Source: Deltaproteobacteria bacterium | GTDB lineage: Bacteria > Desulfobacterota > Binatia > UTPRO1 | Length of the DNA stretch: 64,000 nt | Direction: 5' to 3' | Assembly (NCBI GenBank): GCA_029262315.1 | Contig: JAJCZP010000071.1 | Span: 32,169 to 96,168, forward strand | Part shown: positions 16,601-25,727 of the stretch, in pieces | Layout of the letters: the number at the start of each line of letters is the position of its first letter | How positions within the stretch are numbered: the stretch's first letter is position 1 | The notes under the pieces: generated by a model | Told to the model about the DNA's origin: nothing | Seen by the model: the letters and a program-made list of their open reading frames with translations, nothing else | Database searches by the model: none | Translations under genes and position numbers: made by a program

Positions 16601-16625
16601 TTCACTAAGTGAACGCTATTCACTT
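16601..16625. promoter_or_regulatory. Palindromic TetR operator
   Basis: TTCACTAAGTGAA (16601-16613) is a perfect palindrome about a central A. AAGTGAA-N5-TTCACTT (16607-16625) is a second perfect palindrome sharing one half-site. The three half-sites sit directly upstream of the TetR ATG and 57 bases before the divergent FGGY kinase start. This is the expected layout of an autorepressor operator that can also control the divergent operon. Confidence 0.7.
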
Positions 16626-16681
16626 CCAAGTCAAGAGGATCCGACCCCCACCCGCAATTCGAACTCCCCACGCGAGGATGT

Positions 16682-18292
16682 ATGATGTGCGGCCTCACGA
16701 TGAGCGCCGCGCAGTACATACTTGCTATCGATCTCGGCACCACGGGACCGAAGGTCGCGCTCGTCGCCGAGGACGGCCGCCTCGTGGCGCGTGCGGTCCG
16801 CCCCGTACGCACGCAGGTCATCCCGCCGAACGGCGCCGAGCAAGACCCGGAAGAGATCTGGCGCAGCGTCCTTGACGCGGCAAAGGAGGTGCTGCATTCG
16901 AGCGACGTCGCCCGCGACGCGGTACGCGGCATCGTCTGCGACAGCCACTACTTCTCGCTCATCCCCGTCGACGCCGACGGCAATGCCACTATGAACTGCA
17001 TTCTCTGGATGGATCAGCGCGGCGCGCCGTACTCGACGGCGATCTACGGCCGCGAGCCAGAGTCCTTAGGTCGGTGGATCGAGGTCCATGGCCTGCCGGC
17101 CATTCCCACGGGCAACGACTCGCTTGCACACCTCCTGTTCGTGCAGAACGAGCGACCGGACGTCTACGCGCGCACCCATGCCTTCCTCGAGCCGATGGAC
17201 TTTGTGAACGCCAAGCTCACTGGCATCGTGGCCGCGAACGCCTGTACCATCTATCCGTTGCTGCTCACCGACAATCGCCACCTCGACGATGTCCGCTATG
17301 ACGACGAACTGGTCCGCATGACGGGCGTCGATGCCGAGAAGCTGCCACCACTCCTCCCGACAAACCGTCCGATCGGCACACTGCGCGGGGCGATCGCGAC
17401 CGAGCTGGGTCTGTCGAGCGCCACCGAGGTATTTGCCGGCATGAACGACACCCAGTCGGTGGCGGTCGGTGCCGGTACGTTTCAGCCGGGGCAGGGCGGC
17501 ATCAACATCGGCACGACGACCCAGGTGTTGGCCCACCTCGACGGCATGCGGAGCGATCTCGAGCGCTCGATCTTGAACATGCCGAGCGCACTGCCGGGCC
17601 GCTACATGGCGCTTGCGGAGAACGGCCTCGGCGGAAAGCTCCTCGAGCACTTCGTCTCGAACGTCGTGTATCCGAAGGACGCCTTCGCGGACCATTCCAC
17701 CGAGGACGCGTACGCGCAGCTCGAACAGGTCGTCGCCGCCGAGCCGGCCGGGAGTGGTGGGCTCCTCTTCCTCCCCTGGCTCACCGGCGTGATAGCGCCC
17801 ATCACCGACCCGCTCGCGCGCGGGGCGTTCCTGAACATCTCGCTCAGTACGACCCGAACGCGGATGATGCGCGCGATCGTCGAGGGCATCAGCTTCAACA
17901 TGCGATGGCTGCTCCCCGCCGTCGAAGCGGTGCACGGACACGAGTTCAAGGAGCTCCGATTCTCCGGTGGCGGCGCGATGTCGGACGAATGGTCGCAGCT
18001 CATGGCCGACGTCATGGCCCGCCCGGTCCTTCAGGTCGACGATGCACGCTACCTGAATGCCAAAGGGGCCGCGTTCGTCGCATTCCTGCACGCGGGGCTC
18101 ACAGACCTCGATCAGATCGACCGCTTCTGTCCGACCAAACGACGCTACGAGCCACGCCCGGCGGAACAGGACATCTACGCCAGGCTCTTCGAGCAATTCG
18201 TGCGGGCCTACGAGCAGAACCGGCCAATCTTCGAGAGCCTGAACACCGAGCCTGCCGTCGCGGACGGCGCGGCCTCGGCGGAGAACTCATGA
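16682..18292 (+). CDS. FGGY-family carbohydrate kinase (xylulokinase-like)
   Basis: A 536-residue sugar or polyol kinase. Phosphate-1 loop: YILAIDLGTTGPKVALV. The middle has CILWMDQRG, a substrate Asp region in FAGMNDTQSV, and the FGGY adenosine motif RFSGGGAMSDEWSQLMADV. It phosphorylates a sugar, polyol or similar substrate with ATP; xylulose is only the nearest named type. GAGG precedes two adjacent ATG codons. Its stop overlaps the next gene (ATGA), so kinase and phosphatase-family protein are translationally coupled. It reads divergently from the TetR gene across the shared operator. Confidence 0.85.
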   Translation: MMCGLTMSAAQYILAIDLGTTGPKVALVAEDGRLVARAVRPVRTQVIPPNGAEQDPEEIWRSVLDAAKEVLHSSDVARDAVRGIVCDSHYFSLIPVDADGNATMNCILWMDQRGAPYSTAIYGREPESLGRWIEVHGLPAIPTGNDSLAHLLFVQNERPDVYARTHAFLEPMDFVNAKLTGIVAANACTIYPLLLTDNRHLDDVRYDDELVRMTGVDAEKLPPLLPTNRPIGTLRGAIATELGLSSATEVFAGMNDTQSVAVGAGTFQPGQGGINIGTTTQVLAHLDGMRSDLERSILNMPSALPGRYMALAENGLGGKLLEHFVSNVVYPKDAFADHSTEDAYAQLEQVVAAEPAGSGGLLFLPWLTGVIAPITDPLARGAFLNISLSTTRTRMMRAIVEGISFNMRWLLPAVEAVHGHEFKELRFSGGGAMSDEWSQLMADVMARPVLQVDDARYLNAKGAAFVAFLHAGLTDLDQIDRFCPTKRRYEPRPAEQDIYARLFEQFVRAYEQNRPIFESLNTEPAVADGAASAENS

Positions 18293-19086
18293 ATCCGGAC
18301 GAGCTGCAGCAGCACCTCGACGCGGCCGTAGCACTTGCCGAGCACGCCGGACCAATCGCGTCTGGATATTTCCGCCAACGGCTCGATGTCCAGGACAAAT
18401 CGCGCGGCGTGCACTTCGATCCGGTCACGGTCGCCGACCGCGAAGTCGAGCGCTTCCTCAGGGCGGAGCTGCAGTCGCGCTTTCCCGGCTACGGAGTGCT
18501 GGGCGAGGAGGACGGCGGCGAGAACACCGAGGCCGAACGCTGCTGGGTCATCGATCCCATCGACGGCACGCGCGCGTTCATCACCGGCATGCCGGCATGG
18601 GGCATCCTGCTCGGCCTGACGGAGCGCGGCACACCGCGCGTCGGCGTCATGCATCAACCCTACATTGGCGAAACCTTCTCGGGCGCGTCGGGCCTCGGCG
18701 CGCGGCTCCGCCATGGCGGCACCGAAACCACGCTCGCAACGCGGAGAGACGTCGCGCTCGCAAGCGCGATCCTCTACTGCACCCACCCCGACGTGTTCAT
18801 CCTGCAGGACGACCGCACCGCGTTCGAGCGCGTGGCAGGCGCATGCCGAATGACCCGCTTCGGAGGCGATTGCTACGCCTACTGTCTCCTGGCTCTCGGC
18901 CAGGTGGATCTCGTCGTCGAATCGTCGCTGCAATCGTACGACATCGCCCCGCTCATCCCCATCATTGAGGCCGCCGGGGGTGTCGTCACCGACGGCCGTG
19001 GCGGCTCGGCGGCTCAGGGTGGCTTCGTGGTGGCCGCTGGGAGCCCCGCGCTCCATGCGGAAGCCCTCGCCACCATCGCGCTCTAG
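18289..19086 (+). CDS. Inositol monophosphatase-family phosphatase
   Basis: A 265-residue metal-dependent phosphatase. It has the Glu pair in GEEDGGENTE, the metal loop WVIDPIDGTRAFITG (matching DPIDGT), and the C-terminal metal Asp in SYDIAPLIPIIEAAGG. This matches the histidinol-phosphatase/IMPase family acting on sugar or inositol phosphates, although 3'-phosphoadenosine phosphatases are related. Its four-base overlap with the kinase and 25-base gap to the PLP enzyme show one operon. Pairing a kinase with a phosphatase suggests different substrates or a regulatory cycle. Confidence 0.85.
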   Translation: MNPDELQQHLDAAVALAEHAGPIASGYFRQRLDVQDKSRGVHFDPVTVADREVERFLRAELQSRFPGYGVLGEEDGGENTEAERCWVIDPIDGTRAFITGMPAWGILLGLTERGTPRVGVMHQPYIGETFSGASGLGARLRHGGTETTLATRRDVALASAILYCTHPDVFILQDDRTAFERVAGACRMTRFGGDCYAYCLLALGQVDLVVESSLQSYDIAPLIPIIEAAGGVVTDGRGGSAAQGGFVVAAGSPALHAEALATIAL

Positions 19087-19111
19087 CGCCAGAGTCAGAA
19101 AGGAACATCTC

Positions 19112-20536
19112 ATGGCCGACGAAGACAGCAGTCCGATCAGCGGGCTCTATCCGTACGCCGAGCGTTTTGGCGTCATCGATCGTCTCCCCGAGAAGGGTCG
19201 GGCGCGCGACGAAATCCTGGCCGAGCTGCGGACGATGGCAACCGAAGAAGACGGCTTCTGGCAGACCGGCCAGTGCTCGGGAACGATGTATTGTGGCGAT
19301 ACGTCGCACTACGCCTTCCTGAACGAGGCGTTCAATCTGTACTCACACGTCAACGCGCTCCAGCGCGACATCTGTCCGAGCGCGACACGCTTCGAGGGCG
19401 AGATCACGGCCATGGCGCTTGACCTCATGCACGCCGACGCCGTCAAAGAACATCATCCCGGTGAAAGCCCGCGCGGCTCGGTGACGTCGGGAGGCACCGA
19501 CAGCATCATCACCGCGGTCCTCATGTACCGCGACAAGGCCCGTGCCGACAAGAACATCACGGCCCCGGAAATGATCCTACCGAAGACGGCGCATCCGGCA
19601 TTCGAGAAGGGCGCGCACTTGTTCGGGTTGAAGGTCGTGCACGCGCCCGTGCACGAGGACACGACGCTGGTCGATATGGACTTCGTCCGCGCCAACATCA
19701 ACGAGAATACGGTGATGCTCGTCGGCTCGGCGGGGAACTATCCGTATGGGACCATCGATCCCATCGACGAGCTCTCCGCGTTGGCGCTGGAGCACGACAT
19801 CGGCCTGCATGTCGACGGCTGTCTCGGCGGCTTCATCCTCCCCTGGGGCGAGCAGCTCGGCTACGATATCCCGCCCTTCGATTTCCGGCTCCCCGGCGTC
19901 ACGACGATCTCGGCCGATACGCACAAGTATGGTTTCGGCCTCAAGGGCACGTCGGTGTTGATGTATCGCGACAAGTCGTTCCGCGATCACGTCTACTTCA
20001 TGACGCCGGAGTGGCCTGGCGGAAAGTACAACTCACCGGGTATCGCCGGCAGCCGCTCGGGCGGCCTGCTCGCTGCCGCCTGGGCGTCGATGGTGAGCCT
20101 CGGGCGCGAAGGATACCTGCGCTACGCGAAAGCGATCTTCGAGACCGCGTTCGCCATGCAGAAGATCGTGCGCGCACACGAGGAGCTCCACATGATGGGC
20201 AATCCGACGTTCTGCTTCTCATTCACGTCCGATCGTTTCGACATCTACCACCTGAACGACTTCATGCACGGGCGCGGCTGGCGCTTCAACGGCCAACAAT
20301 ACCCGAACGCCATCCATATGTGCGTGACGCGTCCACAGACGCAGCCGGGCGTCGTCGAGAAGTTCGCGACCGACCTCGAGGCCGCGATCGCCTACGCCCT
20401 CGACCCACCGATCGAGCAGCCGAAGTCGGGCGCGATCTACGGCGGTGTCCCGAAGGACGTCCCGGGCGTCGACGAGTTGGTGAAGAACATCCTCGTCGAC
20501 TACCTCGACCGCTGCAGCGACGTGCCCGCGCGCTAG
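19112..20536 (+). CDS. PLP-dependent decarboxylase/lyase, sphingosine-1-phosphate lyase-like
   Basis: A 474-residue fold-type I PLP enzyme. VTSGGTDSII binds the cofactor phosphate, His161 (KTAHPAFEK) stacks on the ring, Asp235 (HVDGCLGGF) pairs with the pyridine nitrogen, and Lys272 in ADTHKYGFGLKGTS forms the Schiff base. These motifs fit the sphingosine-1-phosphate lyase branch more closely than glutamate decarboxylase. Cleavage of a phosphorylated amino alcohol would yield an aldehyde and phosphoethanolamine; the real substrate is unknown. AAGGA precedes the ATG. It ends the kinase operon. Confidence 0.85.
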   Translation: MADEDSSPISGLYPYAERFGVIDRLPEKGRARDEILAELRTMATEEDGFWQTGQCSGTMYCGDTSHYAFLNEAFNLYSHVNALQRDICPSATRFEGEITAMALDLMHADAVKEHHPGESPRGSVTSGGTDSIITAVLMYRDKARADKNITAPEMILPKTAHPAFEKGAHLFGLKVVHAPVHEDTTLVDMDFVRANINENTVMLVGSAGNYPYGTIDPIDELSALALEHDIGLHVDGCLGGFILPWGEQLGYDIPPFDFRLPGVTTISADTHKYGFGLKGTSVLMYRDKSFRDHVYFMTPEWPGGKYNSPGIAGSRSGGLLAAAWASMVSLGREGYLRYAKAIFETAFAMQKIVRAHEELHMMGNPTFCFSFTSDRFDIYHLNDFMHGRGWRFNGQQYPNAIHMCVTRPQTQPGVVEKFATDLEAAIAYALDPPIEQPKSGAIYGGVPKDVPGVDELVKNILVDYLDRCSDVPAR

Positions 20537-21219
20537 GCCGCTGAGGCGGGAACCGGCGGCGGCCGATGCACCGTCAGCTCGTAGAAATAAGCAGCGACCA
20601 AATAGTAGTGGTTGAGCTCGGTGAACTCGGAGATGTTCTTGGAGATCGAGCCCACCTGCAGGGTGGTGTCCTGGATCCACGTCGCCGTGTTGGTGAGCAC
20701 ACCGGTGACGATCAGCGTGAGAATGCAAATCCGATCGGGGGCGAGCTGACGAAGCCACGGCTGGCGCACGCGGGGGGCCACCAGGGGCAACACGGCGAAG
20801 TAGAGAACCATCACGATGTCGGAGAGCTGCTTCAACCGCTTGGTCGACCGCAGGTTGTGGAGGTTGCGCATCTGCTCGTAGTCGGGCCTCCTGTCGTGCA
20901 TGACGTCCAAGAGGTGCAGTCCGTAGTCGACCTCCTCGAGGAGCATGAGAATCGTGCCCGCGAGGGCGATCCCCAGGACTCGTTGTTCCAGCCTACTCGT
21001 TCGGTTGCGCAGCCCGCGGACGAGAATGACGATGAGGACGAGGAGAATCAGGTGCTGCAGGCTCTCCAGGAGACCGAACTCACGATTGTAGGCCGGACTG
21101 ACAAGTGATTGCAGTACCTGAACTCCCGAGAAATAGCAGGCCATCAGTGCGATCGTTACGGTTGCCGGGACAAGAACGTAGAGGATCGCTTTGTGCCGTC
21201 GGGAGAGGGGCTCGATCAT
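20533..21219 (-). CDS. Multi-pass membrane protein of unknown function
   Basis: A 228-residue membrane protein with about five to six helices, including LYVLVPATVTIALMACYF, LIVILVRG-type and ICILTLIVTGVLTNTATWI segments. A charged cytoplasmic stretch (MHDRRPDYEQMRNLHNLRS) sits between helices. LLEEVDYGLHLLD is notable for acidic residues at a helix boundary. I do not recognise the family. It converges with the PLP-lyase gene (four-base overlap) and its start is set by avoiding overlap with the divergent phosphatase gene; no strong ribosome site is visible. Confidence 0.6.
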   Translation of the reverse strand: MIEPLSRRHKAILYVLVPATVTIALMACYFSGVQVLQSLVSPAYNREFGLLESLQHLILLVLIVILVRGLRNRTSRLEQRVLGIALAGTILMLLEEVDYGLHLLDVMHDRRPDYEQMRNLHNLRSTKRLKQLSDIVMVLYFAVLPLVAPRVRQPWLRQLAPDRICILTLIVTGVLTNTATWIQDTTLQVGSISKNISEFTELNHYYLVAAYFYELTVHRPPPVPASAA

Positions 21220-21274
21220 CGCGCGCGCTGTATCGCATGCTGATCGCGAATTTTGAAACACACGGGATCGCGCC

Positions 21275-21853
21275 ATGACGCTGCGACGAGTCTGGACGGG
21301 CGGTCTCGCCCTCGTTGCGGTCGCGGTCCTCGTCGCCTGGGGCGGAAGCCACTATCGCCTCTTTCGCCCTCCGTACCACGGCCTCGGCAAAGAGATCGCA
21401 TGGCTCGTCGGCGAGCCGGAGGCGGCGTACAACTTCGACACCGTCGGGCCCGGTCACATCCTCCGCTCCAGCCTGCCCGATGCGCGCTTCGTCCAGCACC
21501 TCCGGGACGAGTACGGCCTGCAACGCATCATCAGCCTCATCGGAGAGACCGAGGCACACGCAACCGCACGGGCGCTCGGCATCGAGGTCACGACGTACGA
21601 GTGGTCCGCGGACCACCTACCGCCGCAGAACGAGCTCCAGGCGGTACTCGAACTCCTCGACGAAACGGCGCCGGTCCTCGTCCACTGCAAAGGCGGGCTC
21701 GATCGCACCGGCTATACGATGGCCTTCTATCGCGTCACGCGTGAGGGCTGGACGCTCGAAGACGCGCGTCGTGAGATGACCAGCTACTGGCACGTGCCGG
21801 AGCGCCATCCTGGCGTCCATGCGGGACTCCGCGATGCCTTAGGCGCACGATGA
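21275..21853 (+). CDS. Membrane-anchored protein tyrosine/dual-specificity phosphatase
   Basis: A 192-residue phosphatase with an N-terminal membrane anchor (residues 8-23, TGGLALVAVAVLVAWG). The catalytic loop HCKGGLDRTG (137-146) matches HCxxGxxR with Cys138 and Arg144; Asp113 in WSADHLPP is the probable general acid. The preceding RIISLIGETEA strand is typical of DSP/PTPMT-like folds. The substrate may be phosphoprotein, phosphoinositide or phospholipid phosphate. It is divergent from the membrane protein gene, with start codons about 55 bases apart. Confidence 0.85.
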   Translation: MTLRRVWTGGLALVAVAVLVAWGGSHYRLFRPPYHGLGKEIAWLVGEPEAAYNFDTVGPGHILRSSLPDARFVQHLRDEYGLQRIISLIGETEAHATARALGIEVTTYEWSADHLPPQNELQAVLELLDETAPVLVHCKGGLDRTGYTMAFYRVTREGWTLEDARREMTSYWHVPERHPGVHAGLRDALGAR

Positions 21854-21879
21854 CGATGGCCCATGGCCCCCTCGATCGG

Positions 21880-23244
21880 CTACGGGTCGCAGGTCCGCGA
21901 CGTCTCGTCGCACGAGCCACTGCAGCACTGCACGGACAACAAACACGAGTTGCCCGCAGCAAGGCACTCGCATGTTCCGGACGCGCCGCAGTCCAAGGAG
22001 CAGCATCGTAACGAGTCGGTACACGCCGCGCCGTTCGCGAGACACGGAGCGCAGGTGCCACCCGCGCCACACGAGTCGGAGCAGCACTCCGTGTCGCTGG
22101 CACACGTTCCGCCTTCGGGCAGGCAGCAGGCGAGGCCGATGGCATCCGGTTTGCCGCACGTCGCGCCGGGGCAACACGAGAGCAGACCCGTGTTGAAAAT
22201 CGAAAGGAAGCATCCGGCGCCGGCCGGTACACAGCAGCTCTCGTCGGGAAGGCATTGTGCACCCGGGCCGCAGCTGAAGGGCGGGGCGCAGGTGTTCGGG
22301 ATGCACACGCCGCCGCAAGGTCCAACTGCTGGAATGAAGATCGAGGGCTGGCAGCAGCCGCCCGAGTGAAAAGGACACGCATCGCTGCAGCAGGTGCACT
22401 CGTTCGGCGCGCCGGACACTACGCATTGGTCGAGACCCAGCGGCTGGCTGCTACACGAGTTCGGGCCGTCGCACTCTTCCGACCCGTTGACGATACCGTC
22501 GCCGCATCCAACGGGACACGGACCTGGACAACACGTGCACTCGTTCACTGCCCCTGGCGCGGCGCACTCGTCGCCACCGACCGCACACGTGCCCGGGCCG
22601 TCGCACTCCTCCGGTCCGGTAATGATGCCGTCCCCGCACACAGGTGTACTTGCGAGACCACGAAGCGTCGCCGTCTGGCAGTCGACGGCGGGCGGCGCCT
22701 TGCGCGCTTTGAACAGTCCCGCTTCGTCACGTTGAATCGTCGGCGTGTTGAACAGCGCGCAGTTGCGGAGCGAGCCGGTCGTGATGCGGACGCCCACCGA
22801 TAGCTGCGGCGCTGCCAACGCGAGCCCGGTTCGCGTGGCGACGATCTTGACGAGTCGGCCCTCTTTCAGCAGGGCGACTCGGACTTCTGAAATGCCGTCC
22901 GGTGCTTCCCGGTTCACGAACTTGTAACGGTCGGCCTTGCTGATCTTGGTCGTCCACCCAGGCTTCCCGAGTCCGGACGGCATGATGAACACGGCCGTCG
23001 ACTCGCCGTTGCCCGGCAAGAGTTCGAGCAACATGCCACTGGTACTCGGGTCGTCCGCGCCGCCGATTGTCGGGAAGAGCAAGGTCGGGTCCTTCAACAG
23101 AACAACCACCTTCTCTTTGCCAGACGACGTACGCTTGATGATGATCTTCTGACCGACGACCGCTCGATCGAGCGCCCACGCGTCGCCCAACGCGAGCGTC
23201 AGGATCGCCACGACGGCGAGGAACATGCGGGCGAGGCCGGTCAC
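21880..23244 (-). CDS. Secreted cysteine-rich protein with CGDG repeats
   Basis: A 454-residue exported protein. The signal peptide (residues 1-24) ends GDAWA. Residues about 25-190 form a beta-rich domain with QKIIIKRTSSGKEK. Then come two CGDGI-x-GxEECDGP modules (DUF4215/myxobacterial disulfide repeat type) and about eight short cysteine knots in the C-terminal third, such as CCSDSCGAGGTC and CCSLDCGASGTC. Many disulfides are expected. It looks like a cell-surface or secreted structural or adhesion protein; there is no catalytic motif. It converges with the phosphatase gene. Confidence 0.82.
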   Translation of the reverse strand: MTGLARMFLAVVAILTLALGDAWALDRAVVGQKIIIKRTSSGKEKVVVLLKDPTLLFPTIGGADDPSTSGMLLELLPGNGESTAVFIMPSGLGKPGWTTKISKADRYKFVNREAPDGISEVRVALLKEGRLVKIVATRTGLALAAPQLSVGVRITTGSLRNCALFNTPTIQRDEAGLFKARKAPPAVDCQTATLRGLASTPVCGDGIITGPEECDGPGTCAVGGDECAAPGAVNECTCCPGPCPVGCGDGIVNGSEECDGPNSCSSQPLGLDQCVVSGAPNECTCCSDACPFHSGGCCQPSIFIPAVGPCGGVCIPNTCAPPFSCGPGAQCLPDESCCVPAGAGCFLSIFNTGLLSCCPGATCGKPDAIGLACCLPEGGTCASDTECCSDSCGAGGTCAPCLANGAACTDSLRCCSLDCGASGTCECLAAGNSCLLSVQCCSGSCDETSRTCDP

Positions 23245-23420
23245 GACCGGAATCGTCCCACGGAAGGAGAACTGGCGTCAACGACTTTCTGAGAATTCTG
23301 GCCTTCGTCCACGACGGTATCCCCTGCGCGATCGGAAGGAACCGTCTCAGTGCGACACACTACTGAATCACCCGTTCGACTCGGCGTGCCACCGAGCCCC
23401 GGGGATGCCCCCAGACGCGA

Positions 23421-24401
23421 CTAGGACCGGACGATCAGGACGACCTTGCCGAAGTTCTCATTGGCGCCCACGTAGGCGTGCGCGGCATCGGCTTCGCTGA
23501 GCGGGAAGGTCCGATCGACGACAGCCCGGATCACGCCCGACTCGATCAGCGGTAGCACACGTTCCTTGAATGCACGGGTGATGGCGAGCTTCTCGTCGAG
23601 CGAGCGACTGCGAAGCGTCGAGCCGATCACACGCAGGCGCTTCTGCACCATCGCGGCAAGATTGATCTCGGCGCTGAGGCCACCCATCAAGCCGATCAGC
23701 ACCAGGCGGCCCTTGGGGCGAAGGATCTTCATGTGGCTGGCGAGATACGAGCCACCGATGCAGTCGAGCGCGACATCGATCCCCTGCTTGTCGGTGAGTG
23801 CCGTGATCCGCTCCGCGAAATCCTCGTTCTTGTAGTTGATGCCGACGTGCGCCCCGAGCGCGAGACAGCGCGCGATCTTGTCGTCGGTGCCGGCCGTAAC
23901 GTAGACCTCGGCGCCCGCCTCGCGCGCGAGCTGGATCGCGGCCGTGCCGACCCCACTGCCACCGGCATGAATGAGCACACGTTCGCCGGCCACGAGACCC
24001 CCCTCGAGGAAGAGATTCAGGAAGGCCGTGTAGAACACCTCGGGAATCGCCGCCGCCTGCACGAAGTCGAGCGCGTCGGGAATGCGGAGCAACATGCCGG
24101 CGGGGACCGCGACGGCCTCGGCGTAGCCACCGCTCCCGAGCAGAGCGCAGACACGATCACCGACGCGCCATTCGGTCACCGCACTCCCGACCGCGGCAAC
24201 CGCCCCCGCAACCTCGAGTCCGAGCACACCGGACTCGCCGGGCGGCGGCGGATACAGCCCGCGGCGCTGCAAGAGATCGGCGCGGTTCACGGCCGTGGCG
24301 TGTGCGGTGACCAGCACCTGGTCGGAAGCGAGCGTCGGCTCGGGCATGTCGACCGTCGCGAGCGTCCGCGCGTCGTCGTCCTGAACGAGAATGGCCTTCA
24401 T
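23421..24401 (-). CDS. NAD(P)H quinone oxidoreductase, PIG3/QOR family
   Basis: A 326-residue medium-chain oxidoreductase without zinc ligands. Hallmarks: VNRADLLQRRGLYPPPPG, the GLEVAGAVAAVG domain linker, and the dinucleotide loop HAGGSGVGTAAIQLAREAGA. The family reduces quinones with NADPH, and the closest named relatives are PIG3/TP53I3-type enzymes. The conserved MKAILV start was chosen over a reading twelve codons longer. No strong ribosome site is visible. It is divergent from the MFS transporter gene. Confidence 0.88.
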   Translation of the reverse strand: MKAILVQDDDARTLATVDMPEPTLASDQVLVTAHATAVNRADLLQRRGLYPPPPGESGVLGLEVAGAVAAVGSAVTEWRVGDRVCALLGSGGYAEAVAVPAGMLLRIPDALDFVQAAAIPEVFYTAFLNLFLEGGLVAGERVLIHAGGSGVGTAAIQLAREAGAEVYVTAGTDDKIARCLALGAHVGINYKNEDFAERITALTDKQGIDVALDCIGGSYLASHMKILRPKGRLVLIGLMGGLSAEINLAAMVQKRLRVIGSTLRSRSLDEKLAITRAFKERVLPLIESGVIRAVVDRTFPLSEADAAHAYVGANENFGKVVLIVRS

Positions 24402-24472
24402 GAGGTCGGCGCTACCATGGCGTTTCGGGAGAGACAATCGCGCTCGCCGCGCGATGGCGATATGAGACGTCG

Positions 24473-25708
24473 ATGCGCGCTGCTGGCATCTTGTCCCTGT
24501 ACTGGTTCGTGGTGCTCGGCGCGCTCGGCGTCTGGTTCCCGTTCTACAGCCTGTATCTGAGCGAGAACGCCGGCCTCACCGGCTCGCAGGTCGGCATGGT
24601 CATGGCGATGCTGCCACTGGTCGGCATGGTGGCGCAGCCACTCTGGGGGCAGATTGCCGACCGGACCGGCGCGCGTGCCCGCGTCATGTCGCTGCTGACG
24701 CTCGGCGCCGCCGCCGGCTACGCCGCCCTCTGGTTCAGCAATGGGTTTCACCAACTCTTGATCGGGACCGCCGTCCTCGCCGTGTTCTCGACGTCAGTCC
24801 TGCCGATCAGCGTCTCGGTGAGCCTCGCCGCGCTCCGCGATGTCGGACCGCATGCGTTCGGCATCGCCCGCGCGTGCGGCACCGTGGGCTTTCTCGTTGC
24901 GGTCATCGCATTCCCGAAGTTCCTCGACTGGCTACAGGCGAACGGCGCCCCCGCCGCCATCCCGGGCGGTCCGTCGGAGCCCGGGCTCGCCCTCATCCTG
25001 CCGGCCACAGCGGTGGTCGTCCTGCTGGCCTCGCTGATCTCCCTTGCCGTCCCGCGCGAGGGTAAGGGAGGGGCGCGCGCCTCCAAAGGGGACTGGCGCG
25101 TCTTGCTCCGACATCCGCCCTACGTCCGCCTGCTGCTGTTCACGTTCGGAGGCTATCTCTTTCTGCAGGGCCCGATGACGTTGTTCCCGATCTTCGTCCG
25201 CTCACTCGGCGGCGGCATCGAGACCGTCAGCCAGATGTGGGTCCTCATGCTCGTCCTCGAGATCCCGCTCGTCGCCCTCTCGGGCGCCGGCCTCGATCGC
25301 GTCGGACCGAAGGGTTTGATTCTGATCGGCGTTGGCGCCGGCGCGGTTCGCTGGCTCGTCTGCGCCGTGTCCTCGAACCTGGCCCTCATCTACGCGGTGC
25401 AGGTTCTGCACGGCGTCACCGTCATGGGTCTCATCATCGGCGCACCGCTCTACGTCGATGCGGTGGTTCCACCGCATCTGCGTTCGACCGGCCAGGGTAT
25501 CCTCGCCATGGTCGGCATCAGCACCGCGGGCATTCTCTCGAACCTCACCGTCGGATGGCTGTTCGAGCACGTCGGAGCGTCAGCACCCGCGCTCTTCGCC
25601 GGCTGCGGCTCGGCCGCACTCGCGCTCGCGATTCCCTGGGCGTTGCCGGAGGCGACGCATGTGCAGCACGAAATCGTTGAGGAGGAGATCGGTCGAGCAC
25701 TGCCGTAG
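24473..25708 (+). CDS. MFS transporter (nucleoside/LacY-like symporter branch)
   Basis: A 411-residue, twelve-helix permease of the MFS_1-like branch. It opens with SLYWFVVLGALGVWFPFYSL; the A-motif-like loop is WGQIADRTGARARV between helices 2 and 3, and the two six-helix halves are joined by a basic loop (REGKGGARASKGDWR). This branch contains nucleoside, sugar or HsrA-type symporters; the substrate cannot be read. It is divergent from the quinone oxidoreductase gene. Confidence 0.85.
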   Translation: MRAAGILSLYWFVVLGALGVWFPFYSLYLSENAGLTGSQVGMVMAMLPLVGMVAQPLWGQIADRTGARARVMSLLTLGAAAGYAALWFSNGFHQLLIGTAVLAVFSTSVLPISVSVSLAALRDVGPHAFGIARACGTVGFLVAVIAFPKFLDWLQANGAPAAIPGGPSEPGLALILPATAVVVLLASLISLAVPREGKGGARASKGDWRVLLRHPPYVRLLLFTFGGYLFLQGPMTLFPIFVRSLGGGIETVSQMWVLMLVLEIPLVALSGAGLDRVGPKGLILIGVGAGAVRWLVCAVSSNLALIYAVQVLHGVTVMGLIIGAPLYVDAVVPPHLRSTGQGILAMVGISTAGILSNLTVGWLFEHVGASAPALFAGCGSAALALAIPWALPEATHVQHEIVEEEIGRALP

Positions 25709-25727
25709 GGTCACACGGCGCGAACGA

